This document shows, one piece after another, positions 56,755-64,000 of a stretch of 64,000 nucleotides of DNA. Origin of the DNA: Gramella sp. KN1008 (GTDB taxonomy: Bacteria; Bacteroidota; Bacteroidia; Flavobacteriales; Flavobacteriaceae); NCBI RefSeq assembly GCF_004332155.1, contig NZ_SJDV01000006.1:62001-126000 (forward strand), given 5' to 3'. Position 1 is the first letter of the stretch; each line of letters begins with the position of its first letter. The notes beneath the pieces are model-generated. The model was not told the DNA's origin. It saw only the letters and a program-made list of their open reading frames with translations, and did no database searches. Both the position numbers and the translations under genes were made by a program.

Positions 56755-57337
56755 ACCTATAAAAATTCATCTCGTCAATATACTGCCAGACCTTGCTATC
56801 CAGCAAGGGACGTACATTTTTAGAATCTTTGATGGATTTTCTGATGAAGGTGGCAGAGATCTCTATTACAGGAGCATCTATTTTCTTTATTTTAGGATTA
56901 GCTTGAAACTCCGGAGACATGGTTCCTGAAGCTATCCTTGGATAAACGTAGATCTCGTGGTTCTCCAATATAACCTCATAATTCTTCCATTTATGGAAGT
57001 TCTTCAGGTTGTCCTCTCCCATGATAAGACAGAAATCATTGGTAGGATATTTTTCCTGAAGATGCACAAGGGTATTAATAGTGTAGTTAGGTTGTGGAAG
57101 CCCGAATTCAATATTACTTGGCTTTAATTTTTCATAGGTTTCACAGGCGCGGTACACCATTTCCAGTCGGTGATGATTGTCTAGTAAACTGCTCTTCTTT
57201 TTATGAGGATTGTGAGGAGTAACCACTAGCCAAACTTCCTCCAGGTCTGAATATTCAACCATGTGATTGGCGATTATCAGATGGCCGGTGTGTATCGGGT
57301 TAAAGGTCCCAAAGAAAAGGCCTATCTTTCTGTTCAT
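56753..57337 (-). CDS. nadD: Nicotinate-nucleotide adenylyltransferase
   Basis: A 194-residue nucleotidyltransferase that makes deamido-NAD from nicotinate mononucleotide. FFGTFNPIHTGHLIIANH near residue 8 is the HxGH motif; TPHNPHKKK near 40 and EISATFIRKSIKD near 162 (ISxTxxR) are conserved. It overlaps gmk by four bases (ATGA) and ends the yicC-gmk-nadD operon. Confidence 0.96.
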   Translation of the reverse strand: MNRKIGLFFGTFNPIHTGHLIIANHMVEYSDLEEVWLVVTPHNPHKKKSSLLDNHHRLEMVYRACETYEKLKPSNIEFGLPQPNYTINTLVHLQEKYPTNDFCLIMGEDNLKNFHKWKNYEVILENHEIYVYPRIASGTMSPEFQANPKIKKIDAPVIEISATFIRKSIKDSKNVRPLLDSKVWQYIDEMNFYR

Positions 57338-57921
57338 TTCGCAGTTTTTTCGGCACCCACATAACTTGAAACCAGCTCATAGGCTTCTTCCAAAGCTACG
57401 TCCAGTTTATTATTTTCAATAATAAAGTCGAATTGAGGCGCTGTTGCCAGTTCTATTGAAGCCTTGGCTACCCTCATGCTTATCTTATCCGGACTTTCTG
57501 TTTTTCTTTTCTTAAGCCGTATCTTAAGTTCTTCGATACTAGGAGGTTTTACAAAAACGGCAAGGGTTCTTTTAGGGTAGATGTTCTTAATGTCCAGGCC
57601 GCCCACCACATCTATATCAAAGATCACATGTTTGCCATTTTTCCAGATACGTTCCACTTCGCTTTTAAGGGTGCCGTAGAAATTATCGCGATATACTTCT
57701 TCCCATTCCAGGAACTCATCATTTTTGATCTTTTGCTTGAAGTCTTTGAGAGATAGAAAATAATAGTCTTTTCCATCTACCTCATTTTCCCTGGGAGCAC
57801 GTGAAGTTGCCGAAATGGAAAAATCCAGCTTTAATTCAGGTTGTTTTAATAAGTGACGTACTATCGTTGTCTTCCCCGATCCGGAAGGAGCAGAAAATAC
57901 GATGAGTTTCCCTTCGCTCAT
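57334..57921 (-). CDS. gmk: Guanylate kinase
   Basis: A 195-residue kinase converting GMP to GDP. The P-loop is APSGSGKTT at 11-19; SISATSRAPRENEVDGKDYYFLS binds GMP, and IFDIDVVGGLDIK follows. It begins directly after the yicC stop codon and overlaps nadD. Confidence 0.97.
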   Translation of the reverse strand: MSEGKLIVFSAPSGSGKTTIVRHLLKQPELKLDFSISATSRAPRENEVDGKDYYFLSLKDFKQKIKNDEFLEWEEVYRDNFYGTLKSEVERIWKNGKHVIFDIDVVGGLDIKNIYPKRTLAVFVKPPSIEELKIRLKKRKTESPDKISMRVAKASIELATAPQFDFIIENNKLDVALEEAYELVSSYVGAEKTAK

Positions 57922-58779
57922 TTAGACTACATTTAGAATTTGTTCCTTGATTTTCTCCAGTTCGTCCTTCATTTGAACAACTAGTTGCTGCATAGGAGCG
58001 TAATTAGACTTACTTCCTATGGTATTTATTTCACGGCCTATTTCCTGTGAGATGAAAGCCAGTTTTCTTCCGTTGGAATCTTTAGTATTAAGAGTTTTCT
58101 TAAAATAGTCCAGGTGATTGTCCAGTCTTACCTTTTCTTCGGTGATATCAAATTTTTCAATATAATAGACCAGTTCCTGTTCAAATCGGTTCTTGTCTAC
58201 TTCTTCCTTGATCTCGGCAATGCCTTTTCTGAGTCGTTCCCGTACGGCTTCTACTCTTTCAGGATCCATTTTGATGACCTTTTCAAGGAGTTCATGGATA
58301 TTCGAAACTCTTAATTTCAGATCTTTTTCAAGGGCTTTTCCCTCATCAGTTCTAAAATTATTGATCTCCTTTAGCGCTTCATTCACCGCTGTTTCGATCG
58401 CACTGAATTCCTCTTCGTCAATTTCGTCTCTTTCTGTCTTAAGGGCATCAGGCAGTTTTATGGCCATTTTCAGCAGTTCTACTTCAGAAGCATTTACAAT
58501 ATCCCTCAGCTGATCCATATAGTTCTTTACCACTCCGCTGTTAACGTTGGTAGAGGTCTGTTCACCAGTATATTCCACATAGATGGAAAGATCAACTTTA
58601 CCTCTGCCAAGCGAATTGGAGATGATATTTCGAAGGTCGAGTTCCTTTTCCCTGTACTGGGAAGGAATGCGCGCATTCAGGTCAAAATTTTTACTGTTTA
58701 GAGACTTTAGCTCTACGGTGATCTTTTTATTGGGAATTTGAGTGATGCTTTTCCCAAAGCCTGTCATAGATTGGATCAT
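57922..58779 (-). CDS. YicC family endoribonuclease
   Basis: A 285-residue protein beginning MIQSMTGFGKS, the hallmark of the YicC family; the C-terminal KLAFISQEIGREINTIGSKSNYAPMQQLVVQMKDELEKIKEQILNV (in outline) is also conserved. Family members are RNA endonucleases that affect small RNA turnover and stationary-phase survival. It is the first gene of the yicC-gmk-nadD operon, a conserved order. A good promoter lies upstream. Confidence 0.95.
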   Translation of the reverse strand: MIQSMTGFGKSITQIPNKKITVELKSLNSKNFDLNARIPSQYREKELDLRNIISNSLGRGKVDLSIYVEYTGEQTSTNVNSGVVKNYMDQLRDIVNASEVELLKMAIKLPDALKTERDEIDEEEFSAIETAVNEALKEINNFRTDEGKALEKDLKLRVSNIHELLEKVIKMDPERVEAVRERLRKGIAEIKEEVDKNRFEQELVYYIEKFDITEEKVRLDNHLDYFKKTLNTKDSNGRKLAFISQEIGREINTIGSKSNYAPMQQLVVQMKDELEKIKEQILNVV

Positions 58780-58801
58780 ACCTGAATTTTAAAAGCTTGC
58801 G

Positions 58802-58832
58802 CAAAGATAATCAATTCTATACCATCTCCAAT
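58802..58832 (-). promoter_or_regulatory. yicC operon promoter
   Basis: On the minus strand ATTG (58832-58829), a 19-nt spacer and TATCTTTG (58809-58802), perfect at the -7 element, 22 nt before the ATG. Confidence 0.65.
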
Positions 58833-58853
58833 TAATGGAAGCCAGGAAGCCGC

Positions 58854-59825
58854 TCAGGATTTCTCTGATCGGGATTCGATAAAATCTACCGCTCTTTTTT
58901 CGTGATAATAGACCGAAGTACTGGTAACAAATCCCACATGTCCTCCATATGGTGGGACTTCCAGATATAAGTATTCCGAAGCTTCCGCAATTTTATATGG
59001 ATAACAATCCCCGGAAAGGAAACTGTCATTTTCTGCATTTACAAGCAGTGTGGGAGTTTTAATATTGGCTAAAAAATTATTGGCACTGGTTTTTTCATAA
59101 TAATCAGAAGCATTTTTATAACCATGAGCCCTGGAAGTATAAAGTTCATCAATATCTCGCAGGGAGCTGCATTCTGAAATTTGCTTTTTACTGATGTAAT
59201 CGGGAAATTTCTCTGCCCTGGCCAAAAGATGCTGTTTCAGATTGAGTTCAAATCGTTTGGAATAAACAAAATTCCTCATACGGTTAATCGCCCCTAGCGA
59301 ACCTTCAAGGTCGCATGGAACGGAGACTCCGGCAGCAGCCATGATCTCTTTGGGGATGCTTCGGTTTTCTCCCAGGTATTTTAGCATCATATTTCCGCCC
59401 AGACTGAAACCTACAAGAGCGATCTTCGTAAATTTTTTAAGTGAAAGCACATGCGTGATAACTTCAGCCAGATCATCACTTGCCCCCGCATGATAACTAC
59501 GATAATGCCTGTTCAACTCTTCACTGCACCCGCGAAAGTTCATGGCGGCTGTGGTCCAGTTTCTAAGATTGAAGGCCCGGGCCATACCTTTCATATATGG
59601 TCTCTCAGCATTTCCGGCAAGCCCGTGAAGAAGTATCACCAGCTTGTTATCATCCTTTTTGGGAATACTCCAGTCCAGGTCAATAAAATCACCGTCACTT
59701 AATTCAATACGTTCTCTTTCATATACCGGAAGCTCCACCTTTCGTAGTGTGGCCGAATAGATCGTAGAGACATCAGCATTCCTGAAAATCCCCGGAGGCA
59801 CATAATTTCCTGTTATTACCGGCAT
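58854..59825 (-). CDS. YheT family alpha/beta hydrolase
   Basis: A 323-residue hydrolase related to YheT/ABHD1-3. VILLHGLAGNAERPYMKGMA near residue 62 is the oxyanion region; NFRGCSEELNRHYRSYHAGASDDL near 97 is the family signature; GFSLGGNMMLKYLGE near 138 contains the nucleophile serine; ENDSFLSGDCYP and GGHVGFV supply the acid and histidine. It is probably an esterase or lipase of the membrane surface; the natural substrate is unknown. It is monocistronic and divergent from the thioesterase gene. Confidence 0.88.
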   Translation of the reverse strand: MPVITGNYVPPGIFRNADVSTIYSATLRKVELPVYERERIELSDGDFIDLDWSIPKKDDNKLVILLHGLAGNAERPYMKGMARAFNLRNWTTAAMNFRGCSEELNRHYRSYHAGASDDLAEVITHVLSLKKFTKIALVGFSLGGNMMLKYLGENRSIPKEIMAAAGVSVPCDLEGSLGAINRMRNFVYSKRFELNLKQHLLARAEKFPDYISKKQISECSSLRDIDELYTSRAHGYKNASDYYEKTSANNFLANIKTPTLLVNAENDSFLSGDCYPYKIAEASEYLYLEVPPYGGHVGFVTSTSVYYHEKRAVDFIESRSEKS

Positions 59826-59910
59826 TCCTTTTTCAATTTTAGTATAAACTTAGGTAAAATAGGTTATGCATGCATAATATTAATTCCTAGTTTTGAATAA
59901 AAGATACAGA

Positions 59911-60408
59911 ATGTATACCAAAAAATTCGAAATAAGGTGGAGTGATCTTGATGCCAACCGGCATCTGGCAAATTCTGCATTTATAAATTTTATGAGCCAT
60001 ACCAGGATGGGTTTTCTAATGGAGAACGGATTTGGCCACAAGCAGCTTTCCCATTATAATCTGGGGCCGATAGTTTTCTATGAACATATCTATTATTTTA
60101 AGGAGATTTTCGCGGGAGAGCCGGTAACGGTTACCCTGGAGCTCAATGGTCTTTCTGAAGACGGAATGTATTTTGAATTTATCCATAATATCTATGATCA
60201 TAATGGTAATAATTGTGCTTCATGTGAGATGATGGGCTCCTGGATAGATCTGGAGAAAAGGAAACTCACCTCTTTACCCCAGGAACTTTTCAACAAACTG
60301 GACATTACACCAAAGTCCAAAACCTTCAGAACCTTAACGAAAGAGGACACCCGGAAATACGGGAAACGACCACAGAATCTTAGCCGGGAACAGCTGGAAA
60401 GTTTATAA
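59911..60408 (+). CDS. Acyl-CoA thioesterase (hotdog fold)
   Basis: A 165-residue hotdog-fold protein: EIRWSDLDANRHLANSAFINFMSHTRMGFL near residue 9 is the 4-hydroxybenzoyl-CoA thioesterase-type signature with the catalytic aspartate in SDLDANRH. The middle strand region VTLELNGLSEDGMYFEFIHNIYD completes the fold. It hydrolyses acyl-CoA thioesters; acyl range unknown. The ATG at 59911 was preferred over a TTG six codons upstream because the hotdog domain starts right after it. It is 2 nt upstream of the cyclotransferase-like gene. Confidence 0.82.
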   Translation: MYTKKFEIRWSDLDANRHLANSAFINFMSHTRMGFLMENGFGHKQLSHYNLGPIVFYEHIYYFKEIFAGEPVTVTLELNGLSEDGMYFEFIHNIYDHNGNNCASCEMMGSWIDLEKRKLTSLPQELFNKLDITPKSKTFRTLTKEDTRKYGKRPQNLSREQLESL

Positions 60409-60410
60409 TT

Positions 60411-61055
60411 ATGTCTCAGCAGAGTATGAATGAGATCTGGTATGCCTGTTATGGTTCAAATATCAGGGAAGAGCGGTTCATGTGCTATATTAATGGCGGC
60501 ATACCTCCGGGGGCGGTAAGGAATTTTGCTGGTTGTGCAGATAAAACAAAACCTGGGGAGAGTAGAAAGATCAGCATACCCCACGAGATGTATTTCGCTA
60601 AAGAATCGGTTACCTGGAATGGTGGCGGAATTTGTTTTCTGAAGCCGAAAGAGGACAGCAATATTGAGACCCTGGGGCGACCTTACCTTATCAATTCAGG
60701 TCAGTTTAAAGATCTGGTAAGGCAGGAGCTTAAATTTGAAGGAGAACTAATTATCGATTTCAAAAGGCTCGTAAAAGATGGGTTTTATAATTGTATGACC
60801 GATGGTCGTTACGGCTTACTTTTATACCTGGGTGAGATTGAGGGTAAACCTGTGGTGAGCTTTACCAGTGAGAAGTTTCTGAAAGATGAGATCAACGCAC
60901 CAAACAGAGCTTATCTGGAGACAATCGTTAATGGACTTATGGAGATTTACGATCTTGATGAATCTCAACTTATAGAATATTTTCGGCAGAAAAAGGGAAT
61001 AGAAGGCTGGCCTATAGAGCATGAATTACGGGAAATCATAAGAAATTCGCCTTAA
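60411..61055 (+). CDS. Gamma-glutamylcyclotransferase-like protein
   Basis: A 214-residue cytoplasmic protein. WYACYGSNIREERFMCYINGG near residue 10 resembles the YGSN substrate loop of gamma-glutamylcyclotransferase/AIG2-like enzymes; the catalytic glutamate equivalent is not certain. Further conserved stretches are SIPHEMYFAKESVTWNGGGICFL and DGRYGLLLYLGEIEG. Some databases label relatives as histone deacetylases, which this sequence does not support. It is coupled to the thioesterase gene. Function remains unproven. Confidence 0.6.
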   Translation: MSQQSMNEIWYACYGSNIREERFMCYINGGIPPGAVRNFAGCADKTKPGESRKISIPHEMYFAKESVTWNGGGICFLKPKEDSNIETLGRPYLINSGQFKDLVRQELKFEGELIIDFKRLVKDGFYNCMTDGRYGLLLYLGEIEGKPVVSFTSEKFLKDEINAPNRAYLETIVNGLMEIYDLDESQLIEYFRQKKGIEGWPIEHELREIIRNSP

Positions 61056-61067
61056 GACAGGTCTAAA

Positions 61068-61967
61068 TTATGCTTTGACCTTAGTTTTCTTCATACTTAC
61101 CATATAAACCCCTGTAAATACCAGAATTGCAGCTATTGACTTTACCAGTGTAAGCTTATCGGCTCCAACAACAATGGCAAAGGCTATAGCGATCAATGGC
61201 TGAAGGTAGATGAACGCACTTATGGTAGCTGCCGAGAGTTGTTTTAAAGCATATATGTTCAGGAGATAGGTCATAAAGGTTGTTCCCACGACAACGTAAG
61301 CCATTTTCCATATGGCATCAAAGGGTAGTTCGGCCCATTTCACAGCGGTAAATTCACCTATAGTCACGGGTAAATTGATAAAGATGGCGATAAAGAATAA
61401 CCATTTCATCAGTGTAATTGAACTGTATTTTTTGGTAAGAGGCTTTACCAGGATGAGATAAAGTCCGTATGAGAATGCATTTACAATAAACAATACATTT
61501 CCCAGTGGCACGTTTGGAGCATTTATACTTTCTTCCCTGCTAAAGAGCACCAGTACAATAGCACCGGCCATTCCTATGATTATTCCGAGAATCTTTAAAA
61601 GGGTGATTCTTTCCTTTATGAGAATTGAGGCCAGTATCAAAACCATTACGGGTGAAAGTGTAATGATCACAGAGCTGTTAATTGGAGTGGACAGGCTAAG
61701 CCCTTTAAAAAAGAAAAGCATATTAATCACCATTCCGAACAATGTGCAACCCAGAATGCGAGGCCAGTCGGAAGTCGCAATCTTTTCCTTTGGAAAGAAT
61801 AAGCTTATTATCCAGAATAAAATAGCTGCTCCGGTCACCCTGAGTAAAATGAATCCGAAAGGCTCAATATAGGTTGGCATTAAGCCCTTGGCAAGAGTGT
61901 GGTTTATGCCATATATGGCACTCGCCGTAAAAGCGGCCAGTATGGCAAGCGCCCTTTTATTCTTCAT
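61068..61967 (-). CDS. EamA (DMT superfamily) transporter
   Basis: A 299-residue protein with ten spans in two five-helix EamA repeats. It starts MKNKRALAILAAFTASAIYGINHTLAKGLMP and has ITLSPVMVLILASILIKERITLLKILGIIIGMAG in the first repeat and YLQPLIAIAFAIVVGADKLTLVKSIAAILVFTGVY in the second. It exports or imports small metabolites such as amino acids; no specificity is visible. It overlaps the arsC-like gene by 11 nt. Confidence 0.88.
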   Translation of the reverse strand: MKNKRALAILAAFTASAIYGINHTLAKGLMPTYIEPFGFILLRVTGAAILFWIISLFFPKEKIATSDWPRILGCTLFGMVINMLFFFKGLSLSTPINSSVIITLSPVMVLILASILIKERITLLKILGIIIGMAGAIVLVLFSREESINAPNVPLGNVLFIVNAFSYGLYLILVKPLTKKYSSITLMKWLFFIAIFINLPVTIGEFTAVKWAELPFDAIWKMAYVVVGTTFMTYLLNIYALKQLSAATISAFIYLQPLIAIAFAIVVGADKLTLVKSIAAILVFTGVYMVSMKKTKVKA

Positions 61968-62313
61968 GAATGGACTCTTTCGCTGCGGCTACGGTCTTTT
62001 TGGAATTCCCGATGAAGATCTTATCGTTATTGATAATCACAGGACGTTTTAGAAAAGTATAGTGCTCCAGGATAAGGTTTTTGTACCTGCCTTCGTCAAG
62101 TTCTTCATTTTTCAGATCACGTTCCTTATAAAGTCTTGCACGCTTACTAAAAAGAGCCTCGTAACTTCCCGCCAGCTCTTCCATTTCTTCCAGTTGCTCT
62201 TCTGTGATTTTATCTTCTTTTATATCCTGCAAAATAAAAGATGAGGGCGGGTCAAGTTCTTTTATGATCCTTTTACAGGTATCGCAGGTGGAGAGGTGAT
62301 ATATTTTTTTCAT
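61957..62313 (-). CDS. ArsC/Spx family thioredoxin-like protein
   Basis: A 118-residue thioredoxin-fold protein. STCDTCKRIIKEL near residue 8 carries a CxxC, as in the ArsC/Spx/YffB group; TFLKRPVIINNDKIFIGN near 88 contains the KRP motif of the family. It could be a glutaredoxin-dependent reductase, but arsenate is not established: no arsenic genes lie nearby. It is translated with an EamA transporter. Confidence 0.75.
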   Translation of the reverse strand: MKKIYHLSTCDTCKRIIKELDPPSSFILQDIKEDKITEEQLEEMEELAGSYEALFSKRARLYKERDLKNEELDEGRYKNLILEHYTFLKRPVIINNDKIFIGNSKKTVAAAKESIHEE

Positions 62314-62387
62314 GCCAGAAGAATTTAGCCTACAAAGAACGGACTTTTCAGAAAATTGAGCTTTCTTTTTTAAAAAAGCTTCACATT

Positions 62388-63176
62388 TTAAGGCTGGTCA
62401 TTCTCGCCGGGAAGCTTTAAGAATTCTTCTATTTCTTCTCTGGGATATGTAAGTGTAAAACTTCCTTCGGCATAAGGAGCTATCTCATAAGCATTGTAGT
62501 GAAGTATCACCTTATTTTTGGTTATCCCAATGTTTTTTGGAAGATGAAACCTGTCATTTTCAAACAACATTCCAGTACTGTTGATGTTAGCGTCTTCAGG
62601 AATATTCTGTTTTTTTCGGAAATCCTTTTCTACAAAGTTGACGAACTTCTCAGTAAAAAGATCATCGGCTGTGAGTGTTTTTCCGCTTTCAGGATCAAAA
62701 TTAAGATAATCTGTGCTGGTATAGCCGTGAGCTCCCCCGGTGAACATATCGGTATTGAACTGCAGGCATATTATTTTCGGTGTATCGTAGACAAGCTTTC
62801 CATTTACTGTAGCTTCCCAGGGCAGTTCATATTCAGGAAATTCCCGGGCTGTTTCTTTGTAATTCCCGATAAAATCTTCGGCTAGCTCTTTGGGACTCTT
62901 TTTACCTCCTTCTTCCTGGTAATCGATAGTATTACGAAGAAATTCTACTATTCTCTTATTGATGTTATCAGCTTCTTCTCCATTTTTTGCCACCGGGTAA
63001 GTAAGACTTATAAATGTGCATTCTCCTTCTTCCGGACTACAGTTATCAAGACTTTTTTCTATGGTTTTAGAAGAAAAGACAAGGGATTCGTCAGATTCTT
63101 TTTGAGTGTCTTTAGGTTCATCTGCACAGGAAGTGAGCAGTAAAATGATACTGAAGGCGATAAGGATTCTATTCAC
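62388..63176 (-). CDS. DUF3298/DUF4163 lipoprotein
   Basis: A 262-residue lipoprotein with signal MNRILIAFSIILLLTSC (lipobox LTSC). The mature protein holds DUF4163-like (TFISLTYPVAKNG) and DUF3298-like (NTDMFTGGAHGYTSTDYLNFDPESGKTLTADDLFTE) domains, as found in RsiV and PdaC of Firmicutes, which bind lysozyme or peptidoglycan. Translation starts at GTG (63176). It is divergent from the PLP enzyme at the window's end. Confidence 0.87.
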   Translation of the reverse strand: MNRILIAFSIILLLTSCADEPKDTQKESDESLVFSSKTIEKSLDNCSPEEGECTFISLTYPVAKNGEEADNINKRIVEFLRNTIDYQEEGGKKSPKELAEDFIGNYKETAREFPEYELPWEATVNGKLVYDTPKIICLQFNTDMFTGGAHGYTSTDYLNFDPESGKTLTADDLFTEKFVNFVEKDFRKKQNIPEDANINSTGMLFENDRFHLPKNIGITKNKVILHYNAYEIAPYAEGSFTLTYPREEIEEFLKLPGENDQP

Positions 63177-63217
63177 AGCGAATGGGTGTTAAATAACATG
63201 ATAAAGGTAAAGGCAAT

Positions 63218-63249
63218 TTTGTGAATGCCCAACAGGCTCACTACATTTG
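63218..63249 (+). promoter_or_regulatory. Promoter of the Cys/Met-metabolism PLP enzyme
   Basis: TTTG at 63218-63221, a 20-nt spacer and TACATTTG at 63242-63249: a near-ideal Bacteroidota promoter. The leader to the ATG is about 64 nt. Confidence 0.78.
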
Positions 63250-63317
63250 TTTTTCAATTTTTTACAGGATATAATTCCATTAATAAGCTTAGTTTTCAGC
63301 TTGTAATTCTTTAAACA

Positions 63318-64000
63318 ATGAAATTTAACACCAAAACTATACACGGAGGACAGAAAAATGCAGATCCGGCATACGGTTCAGTTATGCCTCCCATTTACCA
63401 GACCAGTACTTATTCACAAAGCACACCGGGAGGTCATAAGGGATTTGAATATTCCCGGAGCGGAAACCCTACACGGGCCATGTTGGAAAAATCACTTGCC
63501 AGCATTGAAAATGGGAACTACGGGCTGGCATTCGGTTCTGGCCTGGCCGCGATAGATGCTGTGGTCAAATTATTCAAACCCGGCGACGAGATCATTTCAA
63601 CAAACGATCTTTATGGAGGTTCTTATCGCCTCTTCACGAGTATTTTTGAAGGTCTCGGCATCAAATTTCACTTTATTGGAATGCAGGATGCTGATAAGAT
63701 CGAGGACCATATCAATTCTAAAACAAAACTCATCTGGGTGGAAACGCCAACTAACCCGATGATGAATATTATCGATATTGATGCGGTTTCGAAGATCGCT
63801 AAAAAGCATGACCTGTTACTGGCTGTGGATAATACTTTTGCGACGCCATATCTTCAACAGCCTCTGGACCTGGGAGCTGATATAGTTATGCACAGCGCAA
63901 CCAAATATCTTGGAGGACACAGTGATGTGGTGATGGGAGGCCTGGTTGTAAAAGATGAAAAACTGGCTGAAAAACTTTATTTTATTCAGAATGCCAGTGG
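63318..64000 (+). CDS. Cys/Met metabolism PLP-dependent enzyme, cystathionine gamma-synthase/lyase type (partial)
   Basis: Partial gene of 227 visible codons cut by the window end. It starts MKFNTKTIHGGQKNADPAYG, typical of the family; YSRSGNPTRAMLEKSLASIE near 45 and AFGSGLAAIDAV near 72 follow. The PLP lysine lies in HSATKYLGGHSDVVMGG near 195-210, and AVDNTFATPYLQQPLDLGAD is upstream of it. The family includes cystathionine gamma-synthase, beta/gamma-lyase and methionine gamma-lyase; PxxxTSTY and the YSRSGNPTR form fit synthase or lyase and do not separate them. It has its own strong promoter. Confidence 0.92.
   Translation, partial: MKFNTKTIHGGQKNADPAYGSVMPPIYQTSTYSQSTPGGHKGFEYSRSGNPTRAMLEKSLASIENGNYGLAFGSGLAAIDAVVKLFKPGDEIISTNDLYGGSYRLFTSIFEGLGIKFHFIGMQDADKIEDHINSKTKLIWVETPTNPMMNIIDIDAVSKIAKKHDLLLAVDNTFATPYLQQPLDLGADIVMHSATKYLGGHSDVVMGGLVVKDEKLAEKLYFIQNAS

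Noticed and set aside
60411-61055. Histone deacetylase
   Set aside because: This label is sometimes attached to relatives, but no zinc-binding HDAC motif is present; the YGSN start fits a cyclotransferase-like fold.
61957-62313. Arsenic resistance operon
   Set aside because: The ArsC-fold protein has no arsB, arsR or acr3 neighbour; its partner is an EamA transporter, so arsenate reduction is not supported.

Overview
The window is a chromosomal segment of a Bacteroidota member, almost certainly family Flavobacteriaceae; the protein sequences look most like the Gramella/Christiangramia group, but that genus call is an inference. Evidence: moderate-to-low GC, promoters with the Bacteroidota -7 element TAnnTTTG (sometimes with TTTG about 19-20 nt upstream), weak Shine-Dalgarno signals, a complete Bat aerotolerance operon, an IPExxxVDY-family protein beside pyruvate kinase, an OmpA with thrombospondin-3 repeats, and many short-signal lipoproteins. 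I see no prophage, insertion sequence, CRISPR array, rRNA or toxin-antitoxin locus. It reads as core genome with small lineage-specific genes and RNAs between conserved blocks.

Layout. 0-5 kb: partial LpxH, QueD, a 2-oxoglutarate/Fe(II) oxygenase, an enoyl-CoA hydratase-like gene with two coupled micro-membrane proteins, a MATE exporter, an acetyltransferase and tRNA-Ala(GGC). 5-15 kb: a hydrolase and AddB-like nuclease, OmpA, Kbl, AddA-like helicase-nuclease and Mn-type superoxide dismutase. 15.5-16.2 kb: three tandem copies of a roughly 73-nt element that I interpret as minus-strand small RNA genes. 16-25 kb: housekeeping metabolism (PurF, PfkB kinase, RNase HI, PurN, AcpP-FabF-RNase III, IPExxxVDY protein-pyruvate kinase). 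25-38 kb: DNA polymerase IV, a four-gene run with a CYTH protein, thioredoxin, PAP2, an asparaginase-type lipoprotein, NbaC plus an antiquitin-type aldehyde dehydrogenase, an acyl-ACP desaturase, phosphatase, AlbA_2 and SDR genes.

38-48 kb: a DUF4382 lipoprotein, then the Bat cluster (MoxR ATPase, DUF58, a BatD-like membrane protein, BatA, BatB, BatC, BatD, BatE), tightly packed and co-directional, which should build one membrane complex of von Willebrand A and TPR proteins. 48-56 kb: a SulP transporter with a beta-carbonic anhydrase (probable bicarbonate uptake and interconversion), CvpA, an uncharacterised gene with a ceramidase-like membrane protein, PheS with two small followers, an unusual repeat-bearing lipoprotein and GpsA. 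56-64 kb: a BON-LysM protein, NadD-Gmk-YicC, a YheT-type hydrolase, a thioesterase, a cyclotransferase-like protein, an EamA exporter with an ArsC/Spx-like protein, a DUF3298 lipoprotein and the start of a Cys/Met-metabolism PLP enzyme.

The least expected signals are: the triplicated small RNA between sodA and purF, whose sequence variation keeps base pairing only in the minus-strand transcript; an intrinsic-terminator-like hairpin inside the first codons of rnc; a lipoprotein with three identical amino-acid repeats that differ only at synonymous sites; a pair of back-to-back leaderless promoters; and a CREST/alkaline-ceramidase-like membrane protein.
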